Of a stretch of 64,000 nt of DNA, positions 10,648 to 23,500 are shown piece after piece. Position 1 is the stretch's first letter. Every line of letters begins with the position of its first letter. Both the position numbers and the translations under genes were made by a program. The notes beneath the pieces are model-generated. The model was not told the origin of the DNA, ran no database searches, and saw nothing but the letters and a program-made list of their open reading frames with translations. Origin of the DNA: Haematococcus lacustris (taxonomy: Eukaryota; Chlorophyta; Chlorophyceae; Chlamydomonadales; Haematococcaceae); NCBI GenBank assembly GCA_030144725.1, contig JASKMD010000028.1:4759919-4823918 (forward strand), written 5' to 3'.

Positions 10648-13600
10648 ATGCAAGCCATGGCAACGGCATGCCATGCAGTGCAGAGCAGTCCAAGATTACA
10701 AGCTTTGACTGTGACTCGTCTTGACAATTCCAGCCGCTTATCGAGTCAGAAGCCAGCTGTGTTGCAGCCCAGTACCACACTTGCTGACCCAGAGAGCATT
10801 GTACCCACCGGCAACAATGGCTACCCAAAGCATCCTGCCATGGCCACCCTTTCCTGCAAACCGCAGCAGCAGCAGCAGCAGTGCCAGGACCCTCAGCAGC
10901 AGCAGCCAGCACCGGCAAGCCCAGCCCCCTTCCCTGCCATTGACCGCCTCCTGCTGCGAAAACAAAAGCTTATGGCTCTTACTCAGACATGTGGCAATCA
11001 GCAGGCAAGTGGTGTCGTCTGGCATACCCTGCTACCCATGCTAGCGGCTGCATTTCATTCATCACTCCGTGAAGATGAGCCGTGAGAAACTCTCAGTTGC
11101 TTGGAAAAGTCACAGACGTCTCAGGGTGGAATGCTCAACAGCGACAGTGCACTGCCTGGCTGATCGCATGGTGAAAAGAATCAGCAACACTGCCGTTGGC
11201 AAGTTTGGCACTCCATGCCCTATGAGCTATATGCCACATGTTCTATCTAGCAGCGTGCCCAGCCCACTGGCAGGTGGCTCTGTCTGCCTAAGGACCAGCT
11301 TGTATGTCTCTGCCTTGTCCAGCCGACACCGGCAATATATATCTCCTACCATGCCGCCTGACCAATGTATGTCTCTGAACCAGCCTGTTGAGCCCCTCAC
11401 AGGTTAAGCTGGCTTGCATGAGTCATGCAAGTGTGTCATGGCAGACACCTCAGCATGTCCCTGTTGCGGCTGCACAAGTCATGAAACAAGGTGCCCTATT
11501 GACCCAGGTTGATCAACCCCTCCCTTCCGCTGGGCAGCTGCATACCCTTGAGGGTGGTGGCAGGTCTCTGGCGCCTGCCCAACATCAGGCACCCGCACAA
11601 CCCACCTCAAGTCCGCCCGTGGCTGGGGCAGCAGCAGTGCCCAGCAAACGGTCCCTGCAGATTGCTGTGGGGCTGCTGGCTGCCAGGCATGGAGCTCCGG
11701 AGGCAACCACCAGCTCACCGCCCGAGACACCTCTGGCAGGTGACCAGCAGGGTGGTGGCGGTGGTGTGGAAGGCTGCAGCTCGGCTGCCTGTGATGCCAG
11801 TGGTGGCGGACGCACTGTGTTGTGTGTCTGGTGCAGAAGCTGAGGCAAGGCCTGTCACTGCATGTGCTCACCGCCGCTAACTGCTCAACGCTGCCCTGCC
11901 ATCACATGCTGCGTCATGTAGCACGAGCTCACACGAGCCATGGGCCAATGCAATGGTTGCCCTCAACCTCTATGGCGGTGTGCAAAGCCACCCCAATCAT
12001 CCTCCTGTGTGTATGTGCTCCTGTGAACATGTCCTGATGTGATGCAGGAGCGTGTGAGGACCAGGTGGCGACAGCAAGGGGAGCAGCAGGAGCAGCAGCA
12101 GCAGCAGCAGCAGGAGGGTGGGGAGTGAGGTCATGTTCTACGGAACAGGGCATGCTCAGGGCAGCAGCTCAGCCCCACGCCTCGCAGGCGTTCCATGAGC
12201 TGCGCCTGTGGCGGGGTCAGCGGACCGCAGCCGCCGTAGCAATCCAGGCAGCGGTACGGGGACACCTGGTCAGGTGGGCAGCCACTGCCTGTGGCATCAG
12301 TTGCTGCCAGCCCTCCTACAGCTACAGCTGCGACTGCAACCTGCTGTGCCGCCTGCAGGCTCCAGCTCAGGCGGGCTCGCCAGGCTGAGCTGGCAGCCAG
12401 CGCAGTGCAAGCAGGCATCTGCCGCAGGCTACTGCATGCCTGGCGAGCTAGAGCCAAGGTCAGGACTACTGCGTGCACGGTTCCACATCTCAGCATCGCT
12501 TCCACACCCTCCACCTCCACCTGCTGCCATCGCTGAGCATTGCTTTCACAGTGGCAGCAAGCCATGACCTGCTGTGTGGCTGCAAACAGCAACGCAACCA
12601 GAAACTAGCAGCAGCAGCAGAAGAAGACCAATACGGCAGAGCTGGCGTGCATTTAAGGGGAGGAGCTTCTGGCTGGAAGGGGCGTGGCCTGCTCCCACCA
12701 CCAGCCAGCCACTGCCCTCCAGGCCACGCTCCACGCGCTGTGTGTAGCTCTGTGTAGCAGGCTCTCTCTAGGCGCTCCTCACCGCTCCCTAGGCTGCAGT
12801 GTGCACAAGCCCTCAGTGCATTAATCACCCTAGGCCCTGCACACAGCCATGCTGGGAACCAGGTGCCATGCTGCCATGAAAGCTGTGCAGACATGGGTGA
12901 GGATGTGATACACTGTACATACATGTGAGATAGAGTGAGAATCCAAAAAAGGTGCAAACCACTGATGGGCAGGTGCAGCCGGGCAGGCCATGCTGAGCGA
13001 GGGAGGGCCAAGGGAGGGCTTATGCAAGTCAGTGGCATGTCTGCTTGGCGGGTGAGTGAATGGCAGGCCCGTTGTGCAGGTGCGTGTGAGGATGCGGTGG
13101 CGGCTGAAAGGCCTAGCCCGGCGCTATGGCCTTGGGATGCACCTGCACTTGCCCCGCTGCTTTGACGGCAAGCAGGTGAGGGTTGGGGACGGGGCCCCAC
13201 AGGCGGTGGGGTGGTGCACCCTTACACAGGCTGCACGCCAGCCGGGCACAGCAAGCACGACAAGGGATCCAGCACATGGCCTGTGGTGTGTTGCCTAGAT
13301 GGAACTGTACTGCTTTGGGCCTCCTCTTGTGATGCACACAAATTCACTAAGGAGGGCGCATGGAAACAGTTGCCTTGTAGTGGCCGTGTTGGATACTTGC
13401 CTGGCTGCTCACAAAATCACTGAGGAGGCTGAATGGCAACATGTGTCTTGTATTGGCCGTGTTAAGGGCTTGGCTGCATGGTGAGTGGGCAGAGGAGCTC
13501 TCACTGCTCCCAGTATCAAACCTGACGCAGGGCGGTCCTGCCTGGTGTGCACCAGGGGCTAAGTCTAAAACAACTCATTGGGACCCTCATGGGGTGCACA

Positions 13601-14049
13601 CCCACCGCCATGCAGTACATTGTGACATGCACCTTGGCTCTACCAGCCACAAGTGTGACACCGTGTGACCTTGGCTCTGTGCCAAGGGCTTATCAGGGTG
13701 CCAGGGTTCAACACGCTGGGAGGCTGGTTGAGCGCACACCCATCGCCATGCGACACCTTGTGGCCTTCACCTGACCTTTGTTGCCTACACTCTTGCTTTC
13801 ACCATGGCTGCGCTCTTGCAATCACCATGGCATCACCATCACCACGGCTGAAATCCCTGTTGGTGGTGGTGGTTGCAGTTGCTGCAAGAGGAGGGAAAGT
13901 TTGCCTACGCTGTCGCATGGCACGCGTGGCGCCTCCTGGCTTGCAGCTGGCTGGCTTGGCAGCAGGCAGCGCTGAATGCCTACCCAGATGTGCCCGTGGC
14001 GGCTGAAACCTTTGAGAACGAGCCAGGTGGCGCGACCGGCCTTGTTTGA
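10648..14049 (+). CDS. IQ-motif (calmodulin-binding) protein
   Basis: Seven exons keep frame throughout and give 407 residues: 10648-11004, 11403-11739, 12048-12124, 12188-12273, 12359-12458, 13080-13175, 13879-14049. Exon 1 carries Gln and Pro/Ala runs; exon 3 is an Ala/Gly run. Exons 4-5 join into AIQAAVRGHLVRLQLRR, a good IQ motif (IQxxxRGxxxR), followed by a second, weaker one around AVQAGICRRLLHAWRAR. The later exons are rich in Trp and Arg (VRMRWRLKGLARR; WHAWRLLA), reminiscent of centrin-binding Sfi1-type repeats. Known: IQ motifs bind calmodulin or calmodulin-like proteins. Inference: a cytoskeletal or centriolar role. Intron 1 would use a GC donor (CAG/GCAAGT), which fits the GC-AG intron consensus. 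Exons upstream of 10648 are possible. The last exon ends in TGA at 14047-14049. Confidence 0.68.
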
Positions 14050-15860
14050 TAGCTGCATGATGGTGGGCTGCTGAGTGAGGTGCACTTTGTGGCGCTGCCT
14101 GCTGCCAAGGGCGTGCATGCGGTGAGCTTGGATTTGAGTGCAATGGATTGCGCCGCGGCAGTCAACACCTTGGTAGTGAGGGGTGTAAGTGAGATGCTTG
14201 CCGTTGGCAGGGACGGTGCAAGAATTGTGCAAAGTCAAACTCACACAAAGTGAAAGTCACACAAAGTCATAGTCACACGCCGCAAGTCACAAGGGCACAG
14301 TGTAACACACCCGTTTGGGCGTTCTGGTCAGGTCCACTACCTTGGGGAGGTGATGGGAGGTCTGTGTTGAAGTCAAGGAGTGTGCCCGCATGGGTGGGGA
14401 CGAAGGTTGCCGCCCTCCCTGAACTCCACATCTCACAACCACCGCATGTCGTGCAGTATGCACATGTGCAAGTGTGAAGCATAACATTGGCAGAGAACCG
14501 CTGGCGCACAGCAGCATTCTCCTGATAAATAGACCCATGACAAGGAGGTCACCCCAGTCCGGCCGCGACCAGAGCAGTGTTCAGCAGGAGCAGTGTAGGG
14601 CCACTGCAATGCAAAAAGCAGGACCACTGCGTTGACAACATACCCTTCACGCTAGGGCCCAGCCACACCTTGCTTAATACTCTCCGCCCAGTATTTAGAA
14701 CAACGCCTACCTGCTGACATCACAGCTCTGCAAGCAGCTCATGCTATCAGCCCCTACCTACCAGACATAGCAGCAGAACGGGGTGTCACCCTAGGCAGAG
14801 TAAACTGTACACGTGGTTGAAAGCTGGTTGGTAGCTTCCAGGCTCAGCTGGTTGGCTCAGTGACCACATCCCAGCAATGGCGTCCCTGACAAAGTGGGCA
14901 CTGGCTTCCGACCAGATCGTGGAAACTGGCTCCATGAGGACCCTGGTGAACAATTTCAGGATAGGAGGAGGGGAGGGGGGCAGCGTCCCGCCAATGGGCG
15001 ACGCCTTTGGCAGCTAGCCTATAGCTGGTCCGTTACCACGGTAGGAGGAGGCTGAAGTGATTTGTTGTAGTAGGGTGGCAGGAGGGGGCCCGTTACCTCC
15101 CCTTGGAACAAAATGCGGCTGACGGCAAGCATGCAGGCCGCTGGACCTTTACCCATGGCATGTGCTCAGCTGAGTAGATGAGTGCTTTAACCCCTCAACC
15201 AGCCTGGTGCAAATGGGTGTGGTGTAGGCCTCATCATTCGTGCCATTGTGGATGCCTGTGCTGCTGAAGAGTATTATCCTTGCCTCACGGTGATTGCCTT
15301 GCAGCCTTGCCGCACATTGGTGCAAGGACGCTCGACTCTTTGGGAGAGACTTGACGCTCTTTTCCCGCTTGCTCGCTAAGTTATGTTCAGGTTCTGCGCC
15401 AGCTACTCCATCCGCGCTTACAGGCTGCTCGCCAGCTGCTGAACCTGCTGAGGTTCTTGCTGTGGTGGCTGGGCTTGTCGCATCTAGCGTGGTGGCAATG
15501 GATGCTGCCTGCGCTGCGGCCCACGCTGCACAACCTAGCAACACACTGTAATCATTCCTAGCACGCGTGCAGTGCGAGCGCACAGGTGCGCAAAGGTGCT
15601 CAGAGAGGTGGCGCAGTACAGCGGGCGGGATGCGGTGGGCGGTTGGAGGGTCCCCTTGTGGGGAGGAGCAGCCTCCCCCCTACATGGGGAGGTCTTAATG
15701 GGAGACCTGGTTGGTCTAATCACACACATCACGTGCCACCTAAGCGCCCGCCGTCGTACCAACCTGCGCGCATCCAGCCTTTGAGCAAGTAGTGTCGGCC
15801 GCGAGTAAACTCATGCTCTCAGCATCGCCCGGAGTTAAGCATAAAACTCCGACAATTGAG
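14050..15860. other. Intergenic region before the glutamate-receptor gene
   Basis: A TGTAA near 14298 may end the IQ gene. Several frames of 60-140 codons occur on both strands (for example 15149-15583 minus and 15294-15551 plus), but none shows splice logic or a recognisable domain. No transposon ends were seen. Confidence 0.5.
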
Positions 15861-17486
15861 ATGATGACAATTCAAGCCTTGTAAGTGCGCCTGTCCTCTT
15901 GCTCTGCGCAACTCGAGACGCACATTGGCACATGTCCGTAATCTTGACCTTTGCGGCATCTCTCTGTGGGTGCAGACTCTCAATTCTGTTGCTGGGCCAC
16001 CACTGGCGGGCTTTTGTCAGTGCCCATTTGACAGGAAACGAACCTATTGAGACGAAACCATTGCGCGTCGTGTGCATCGGCCCCTATGAGGTCAGTCTCC
16101 AGCTGCGACTCAACACACACCTGCTGCCATGCTCCAATTGCTGCTGTCTACCATGTGTGTCTACAACCAACTTCCTTCGCCTGCTCATCCTCCATGTTCG
16201 CAGCCGATCGTGATGTGCGACCCAGCAGGCCCCCAGGAGTCGTACACGGGTGAGCGCTACAGCTGGACAGCTGCACGAGCCTGCATCAATCAGGGCCTCC
16301 GTGCAGCTGGCCCTGCACACCCTTCCCTCAACCCCTGCAGGCTATGAGGTGGAGCTGTTCCGCAAGAGCGCCGCCTACCTGGCCAGCCAAGGGCACACAG
16401 AGTGGCTGCCTGAGGCCTATGTCTTCAACTGCTCTGTGGGTGGAGCCAAGGCTGCATGCAGCCCTGGCAGCTCACCTGTCTGCAGCCGCTAGCCCCTGCC
16501 TGGCCGCAGTGTCAGCAGCTGCACCCTGCCTGGAGTATTAATCATTGCCTTGAGTGCCTGCAGCTGTTGGTTGTGGTGTGCTGGCAGCCTGGGGTCAGCA
16601 GGATGGGGCCTGAGGCTAGGCTGGCTGGCTGCTGTGCGTCATGTGGCCACTGGGCTCAGGGGCAGAGGGCCAGCACCTGGCCAGGGCACCGGATGCTGCA
16701 GCCCCTGCTGCTGCTGCTGTGGTGTTGTTGCTCATGTCAGTGCTGGTAGTGCTGCTGCTGCTGCTGCTGCTGTTCACAGGACTGGGACTACATCATGGCA
16801 GACCTGCTGCTGCCGGCCTCACAGAGGACCTGTGACATGGCGTTCCAGGGCATGTCCGCCACCAGCGAGCGCATCGCAGCAGGTGACAGCCCCTGCCCTA
16901 CGGCCCACTGGCTGACCTCCCGCCCCTGCCTGCTGCAGTCTGGGTCAGAGCTGATGGCGCACACCCGGCACACAACACCAGCAGCAGCACCACCACCTGG
17001 GGTCAGCAGTCAGGCGTAAGCGCCTCAGCAGGCAACCCCCTATGCCACCCTAGCAGCCCTAGCAGCTGCAGCCCCTTCCTTCTAGCTCAGCTGCCCCTGA
17101 AGCAAGGAGGCTCAGATGTGACTGGCTGAGCGACCCAGGCCTCCTAGCTGGTGTCGGTGCTGGTGGCAGCGTCAGGGGCCCAGCCGCATGCTGTGCTGTG
17201 CGCAGGCTACCAGTTCTCAGGGCCCGACTACGCGTCAGGCAGGGAGATCATGGTGTTCATGTCCCTCAAGCCCGACATGTGGCTGTTCCTGCGCCCCTTC
17301 TCAAGCACTGTGTGAGAGGGAGGGGCTGAGGGGCGAGGGGAAATGGGCTGTGTGGGGGTGCACTGGCTGCAGCACTGCAGCGCCCAACCACTGCCGCAGC
17401 ACACCCTGACCACGCTGCAGCACTGTATGAGCATTGGGAGGGTGTTGGCCAGGAGGTCACAGTGAGTGTCGCACAGTTTCCCCTGG

Positions 17487-17524
<38 letters not shown>

Positions 17525-20500
17525 ACAACTTGCTGTTGCCGGTGCTTCTGGTGTTCGTGCTCACCATCTGCTGGTGGTGCTGCTGCTGCTGCCCACCAGG
17601 TGGCTGCTCATGTTCGCCACCTCAGCTTTTGTTGGCATCTGTGTTCTGCTGACAGAGGTGGGTGTGGCCTGTGGGCGCCATTCGCATCTGCTTTCAGGCG
17701 CGCATTGCCTGCCCAGGAACTTCTACTGCTTCTCTAATCTGCTACCCTTTTACTGCTTACCAGGAGGTGCCTGCAGCACAGCACTGCCACTCTGCTGCCT
17801 GCAGGTGCCCCTGCGTCGCATCATCCGCCAGCCTGGCCCAGCTCTAGAGAAGTACTGCAACCTGCAGTGGGCTGCCACAGCCATGCTGCTGCAGGTGGGA
17901 AGGGGCATGGAAGTAGGGAAATAAGAGTGACAGGGCAGAGGCCACATGATGCCACAGACGGGCAGCATGGCATGGCAGCTGGGCCCCAGGCTTGAGCTGT
18001 GACGCAAGCAAAGACTTAAGCCGGGAGCTGAGATGGACAGGTTTCGGTCATGCTGGCCCACGCTTTGCATAGCTTCTCATCAGTTTCTTGCGTGGCTGAT
18101 CAGTTGCTTACGGTTGCCAGGATGGATAAGAGTGTGGAAGGGGCCAGGCTGCAGGTATGGAGGGAAGGAAGGGGAGGGGAGGGGGCTGCACCCCTGTTGA
18201 AAGGCTGAGGGGTCATGGGGTAGGAAAAGGTGAGCCTGCTGATATAATAGAAGTGTGGTGGAGAGTGTGAGGCCAAGCTGTGGATCCAACAAAGTTTGAT
18301 TTTCCCGTGATTAAGAGTGGGGTTGAGAGTTTAGGGGTCAGGGATTCTGGGCAGGTGAGCGCTGATGGCAAAGCAAACTCGACGGGACACCTACAATCAG
18401 CAAAGTCAGGGTGCTGCTGTCAAGGAGGTGGCGCTTCAGGTCCAGTGGCTGGAGGAGGAGGAGGAGGGAGGGTGGTGTGTCTGCCTGCCTGCTGGGAGGG
18501 GTGGTGGGCTGAGGTGGTCTGATCTATCCAAGCTGTCCCTGCTTTGCTGCCTTGCTGCCCGCAGGCCCTGCAGCAGTTCAACGCCAGGTCCACGGGCGCA
18601 CGCATCATCATCTTGGGGTGAGCGCTGCCACGCGGGCCGACAGGGCCCAGCTGGCCAACTGCCAGCAGCCTGTGGCCCAGTCAGGCAGGCAGCAGGCTGG
18701 TCGGGTGTGGACAGCTGCCAGGCAGGTGAGGAGGCGGACAAGAGCAGGTGATGCTAATGGCTGGTGCCTGGCTGCTGTGTGTGCCTCCCTGCCTGCCTGA
18801 CCACCTGCCTGCCTGTCTGGCTGCCTGGCTGCTCAGGTACGCGTTCATGATCCTGATCCTGATCAACATGTAAGTGGCAACTGCCAGTCAGCTTCCCCTG
18901 CTGGGCCTTTGCTGCAGCCGCTTCCTCATCCAGGTTGAGCTACACCACGATGCAATGAAGATGTGCACTTGCACCTGCACCTGAGTGCAATGCAGCGCTG
19001 GCACCAGCTGCCCCACAGCCTGACCCTGCCACCAGGGCTGGGCACCCGGTGAGGCCTTACCTAGTGGCGCCTGCTGTTGGTTTCAAGCTGCTCTTGCTGC
19101 TGCCTTTCTTGCCCCCTGCCCTGCCCCTGCAGCTACATTGCAGTGCTGGCCTCACAGCTGACAGTGAACAGCATCAACACGTGAGTCCCACCCCTGGAAT
19201 GAGGCCATGCCCTGCCTGGCCAGCTGCACCTGCCTGGCTGCACACCTCACCTCACACACCCAGCACCTGAACCCACCTGCCGTCCTGCCCTGTTGCACAG
19301 CCCTGTTGCCTTGGCCCAGTGCCCCTGAGCGCACCTCATGCCTGCCAGCATCTATCTCATGGCTTTGAGCTGCTTCCCAGGCTGCTTGTCTAACCACTGC
19401 ATACTTTGCCGCCCAGCCCTAACACAGGCCTGCTTGCCATCAGCCTGTGTGGTGCATGCGCAGAAATATCAACGGCATCTCTGACCTGGTCAACAAGCCA
19501 GTGGGCATCTTTGTGGTGGGTGGGCAGGTGGTAGGATGACTTGGCTGGCTGGGACAGTCCCAGGTTGATGCAAGGCATAGCAGTGCTCGAGATAGCCCAT
19601 TGGGCCTGAAGCACGGCCGAGGGCTGCTCACTGACTCCTGCTGCTACTGCCTCACAGTGTGTGGCCACAGCCAGGCACATGCCTGATTGCTCCCCTCCTT
19701 CATTTATTCCACCCTCTTTGTCTGCCAGCTACTACTTACCCCGCCAACCTTTGTCATCCAATAGCTCTCCATACTTGGGGTGCATGTAGGTTGCATGACC
19801 ATGTAATGTTCATTGATCAGTGTATCCCGCAAATCTTCCGCAAGTTGCAAGTATGGCTTTGCAATGGCAAGTTGCAAGTTGCGAGTCACACCCGCAGTTT
19901 GCGCGATCGCACCTTGTTAGTGCGATGGAGCGCGTGGAACAGATGGTAGGCTGGCGTACAAATGTATAGCTTTCAGCTCCTGGCAGGCTTTGTTAGTCGA
20001 GGGCAAGACAGGCAAGCGTTACGGACTCCATGCTAAGCCGTCTCGATGTTGTATCCTTCACGGGCCGCGGGGTACGCTTTTGTACTGTTGACGGCCGGCG
20101 GAGTACACTTTTGTATAACTGGCCGCGGATCACAGATATACTAGATAATTGCCTCCACTATCTAATCTAATGGATCACAAATATACTAGATAGTTGCCTC
20201 CACCTCGCTCTTCATGCGAATTTAATAGACTCGTCGATGTCTTGGCCCTCGACCATTTCTTCCTCATTCTCCCACTTTGCTGTCGTGAAGTCTGTCATTG
20301 CTTGCAACTTACTTGGCAGGATGATGTCCAAGCATTTGAGCGCTTCAACCTGAACCTGGTCATTCCTTTCAAATGGAGTACTGATGAGGTGGGAAAGCCT
20401 CATTGCTTCTGCTGGCCCTAACCTGACCCAGACCTCACCCTGACCTGCACATGCCCTTCCTGCTCCACCCGCCTCTCTTTGCCCCTGCTCCTGGTGCTAG

Positions 20501-23500
20501 CACTCTGTTTGCCAGCTTGCTGACAGCACCTAGGTGGTGCTATTGCCTGGTCGCAGGACGCCGCTCTGATGTTGGAGTCCCTGCGCAGTGGCAAGGTGTC
20601 AGCACTGATCCTGGATGCGCCGTATGTAGAGACGCAGGTGGCCAAGAACTGCGACCTCTACAAAGTGGTGAGAGCCAAGGGGTCAGCAGACCCATGTTTG
20701 TGAGGCTAGTGAGGCCCACGAGCGGTGCGGTGTAAGCTGGTGGCATGTGTCCATCCATAAGAGTTCATGTGCCCAGCCCTGCCCTGCCCAACTCAACGCA
20801 GCCTGGCACGACTCCTCATCTCACCATCTCACATCTCCTCACGCTCTCCTCACCTCTTCTTGAGCACATGTAGACTTGGCCAGCAGGCAAATGGTGTGTG
20901 CCATCATGGCCAGACTGGACTCGCCCCATCCCTGACCCGACTTTGCATGTAACAAAGCAACCTGCACCTCACATGAGGATCATCATCTGTTGTCTTGGTG
21001 GCAGGCTGCCCAGCTGTGCAACATGAGATAGAGACAGGAAACACCTCACCTCTGCCTCAGCTTCACCTCACTTCCAGCCAACTTCCACCTCAGCTTCACC
21101 TCAGGTTCACCTCACCTGACCTGACTTGGCCCGCAGGGCTCGACTGTGCTGCCCAATGGCCTGGCGCTCGCCTTTGGACCGGACGTGTCTGCAGTGAGCA
21201 CCTAAGTCTTGTGGGCAGCTGCTTGTAACATGCCAGGCGATGCCTGCCTGGTACATCGATGCACTGCACTGCACTGCACTGCACTGCACTGCACTGCACT
21301 GCACTGCACTGCACTGCACTGCACTGCACTGCACTGCACTGCACTGCACTGCACTGCACTGCACTGCACTGCACTGCACTGCACTGCACTGCACTGCACT
21401 GCACTGCACTGCACTGCACTGCACTGCACTGCACTGCACTGCACTGCACTGTTCTCCACTCTCAGCTTGCTGCAATGTTTGTTGCTCTTGGCCCGCCCAC
21501 CAAGGCCACACACAGGCCATGCTGCTTGCAGTCGATGAAGAGGATACAGCCACTGGCAGGTGCAACCAGGGAGTGCAGAGCCTGACCTGCTGTTGCTGTG
21601 CTGCCACCAATCCCCACCTCCGCATACAAATCCACCCAACCTGCTCATAACACAATAGGCAATGCCTGCCTGATACATCGCTGCACAAGCTAACCTGACC
21701 AGCTGTGGCTGTGCTGCCACCGACCTGGTCTGTCATGTGTGGCTCATGCCCCATAGGACTACATTGCCCTGTTCAGCAATGCTCTGATTGCGATGGAGGA
21801 GGAGGGCGTGAAGGAGAACCTCAAGTGAGGCAGCAGCAGACTAGGGCCATTGTAGGCAACTGAGTCAGTGAGGGTCTGATGCGGGGCGGGGCGGGCAGGG
21901 CAGGTCAGGGGTAGGCAGGTCAGGGGTGGGCAGGTCAGGGGTGGGCAGGGGTGGGCAGGTCAGGGGTGGGCAGGGGTGGGCAGGGCAGGGGTGGGCAAGG
22001 CAGGGGTAGGCAGGGCAGGGGTGGGCAGGGGTAGGCAGGGCAGGGGTGGGTAGGGGTGGGCAGGGGTGGGCAGGGCAGGGGTGGGCAGGGGTGGGCAGGG
22101 GTGAGCAGGGGTGAGCAGGGGTGGGCAGGGGTGAGCAGGGCAGGGGTGGGCAGGGCAGGGGTGGGCAGGGGTGAACAGGGGTGGGTAGGGGTGGGCAGGG
22201 GTGGGCTGGGGCAGGGGTGGGTAGGGGTGGGTAGGGGTGGGCAGGGGTAGGCAGGGCAGGGGTGGGTAGGGGTGGGCAGGGCAGGGGTGGGCAGGGCAGG
22301 GGTGGGCAGGGGTGGGCAGGGCAGGGGTGGGCAGGGCAGGGGTGGGCAGGGGTGAACAGGGGTGGGTAGGGGTGGGCAGGGGTGGGCTGGGGCAGGGGTG
22401 GGTAGGGGTGGGTAGGGGTGGGCAGGGGTAGGCAGGGCAGGGGTGGGTAGGGGTGGGCAGGGCAGGGGTGGGCAGGGCAGGGGTGGGCAGGGGTGGGCAG
22501 GGCAGGGGTGGGCAGGGCAGGGGTGGGCAGGGGTGAGCAGGGGTGGGTAGGGGTGGGCAGGGGTGAGCAGGGGTGGGCAGGGGTGGGCAGGGGTGGGCAA
22601 GGGAGGGCAGGGGTAGGCTGGGGCAGGGTAGGGCAAAGAGGAAGGGGCGAGAACCTCCCTCTCACCTCTTGTTACCAAGCTGGGGGGTCACGAGCTGTGC
22701 TGCATCCCCCTCCTGCTGCAGGCAGCTGTTTGTGTCCCCCGCCAGCAGCTGCTCCAACAAAGCCGGTGGCAGCTTGTCCTCATCCACTATAGGCATCGAA
22801 AAGGTGGGGCTGCACCTAGGCCAGCCAGCAGTGCAAGGTAGCCGTCTATCTAGGCAAGGCTGCCATGGGTGTGCCTGCTGTCGGCTGTGATTGTCTCCTG
22901 ACGCCTGTGCTGCTCACCCACCACCTCCCAGCCCGCGTTATTCTTGGAGCCACCACCACCTCCCAGCCTCACAGCTTGCTCCCTCCTAACCCCCTCCCTC
23001 CCTCCACGGCACCACCACCTGCGAGCCTCACAGCTACCTTTTCCCAGCCTGCCCTCTCTCTGGAGCCACCACCACCACCACTCACTCCCGTCTGCCCTCT
23101 TGCACTCTTGCACCCACCTGCCCGTCCACCCGCCTTCCCTCGCGCCCTCAGGCTCATCCAGCCACCCTGCACCCTGCCCTGCTTAAGCTTCTCCCCAAAC
23201 CCTGCCCTGCTTAGGCTCCTCCCCAAACCCTGCCCCACCCTCCCTCCCTACCCACATCATGACTGCCCCACTATGACTAGACAGCAGCAGCAGCCCATCA
23301 ACCCAGCAGACCTCCTCTAGCGCTGCTGGCTCCACTGCCCCTGCCTGGCCGCAGCTGGCTGGGCTGTGGGTGTTCCTGGGCGCTGCTGTGGGCGGCGGCT
23401 TCACCTGGAACCTGCTGGCAGCGCTGTTTGCCAGGTGAGGGGCAGAGATGGCGGCTCATCGGGCTGCTGCAGCCCGCCCTGACGCTGCAGCACAGCCCCT

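Noticed and set aside
14600..15130. Minus-strand frames near 14.9-15.1 kb that look protein-like (YYNKSLQPPPT)
   Set aside because: Short, interrupted by stops, and without a recognisable domain or transposon ends.
15820..15850. CGGAGTTAAGC, which resembles part of 5S rRNA
   Set aside because: The flanking sequence does not fit the rest of a 5S rRNA; no tRNA or rRNA gene was found in the window.
15899..16090. Unspliced start of the left receptor at ATG 15932
   Set aside because: The right arm has an indel and an in-frame stop in the matching stretch, while a GTAAGT...CAG intron with a short upstream exon gives a better signal peptide in both copies.
17405..17460. Possible extra receptor exon reading [12 protein letters not shown]
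   Set aside because: Including it breaks phase and separates PFSSTV from WLLMF, which join perfectly as the start of M1 when it is treated as intron.
21865..22678. Frames of 247-266 codons made of Pro/Leu/Ala repeats
   Set aside because: They are translations of the intronic GGGGTGGGCAG minisatellite between two phase-matched receptor exons.
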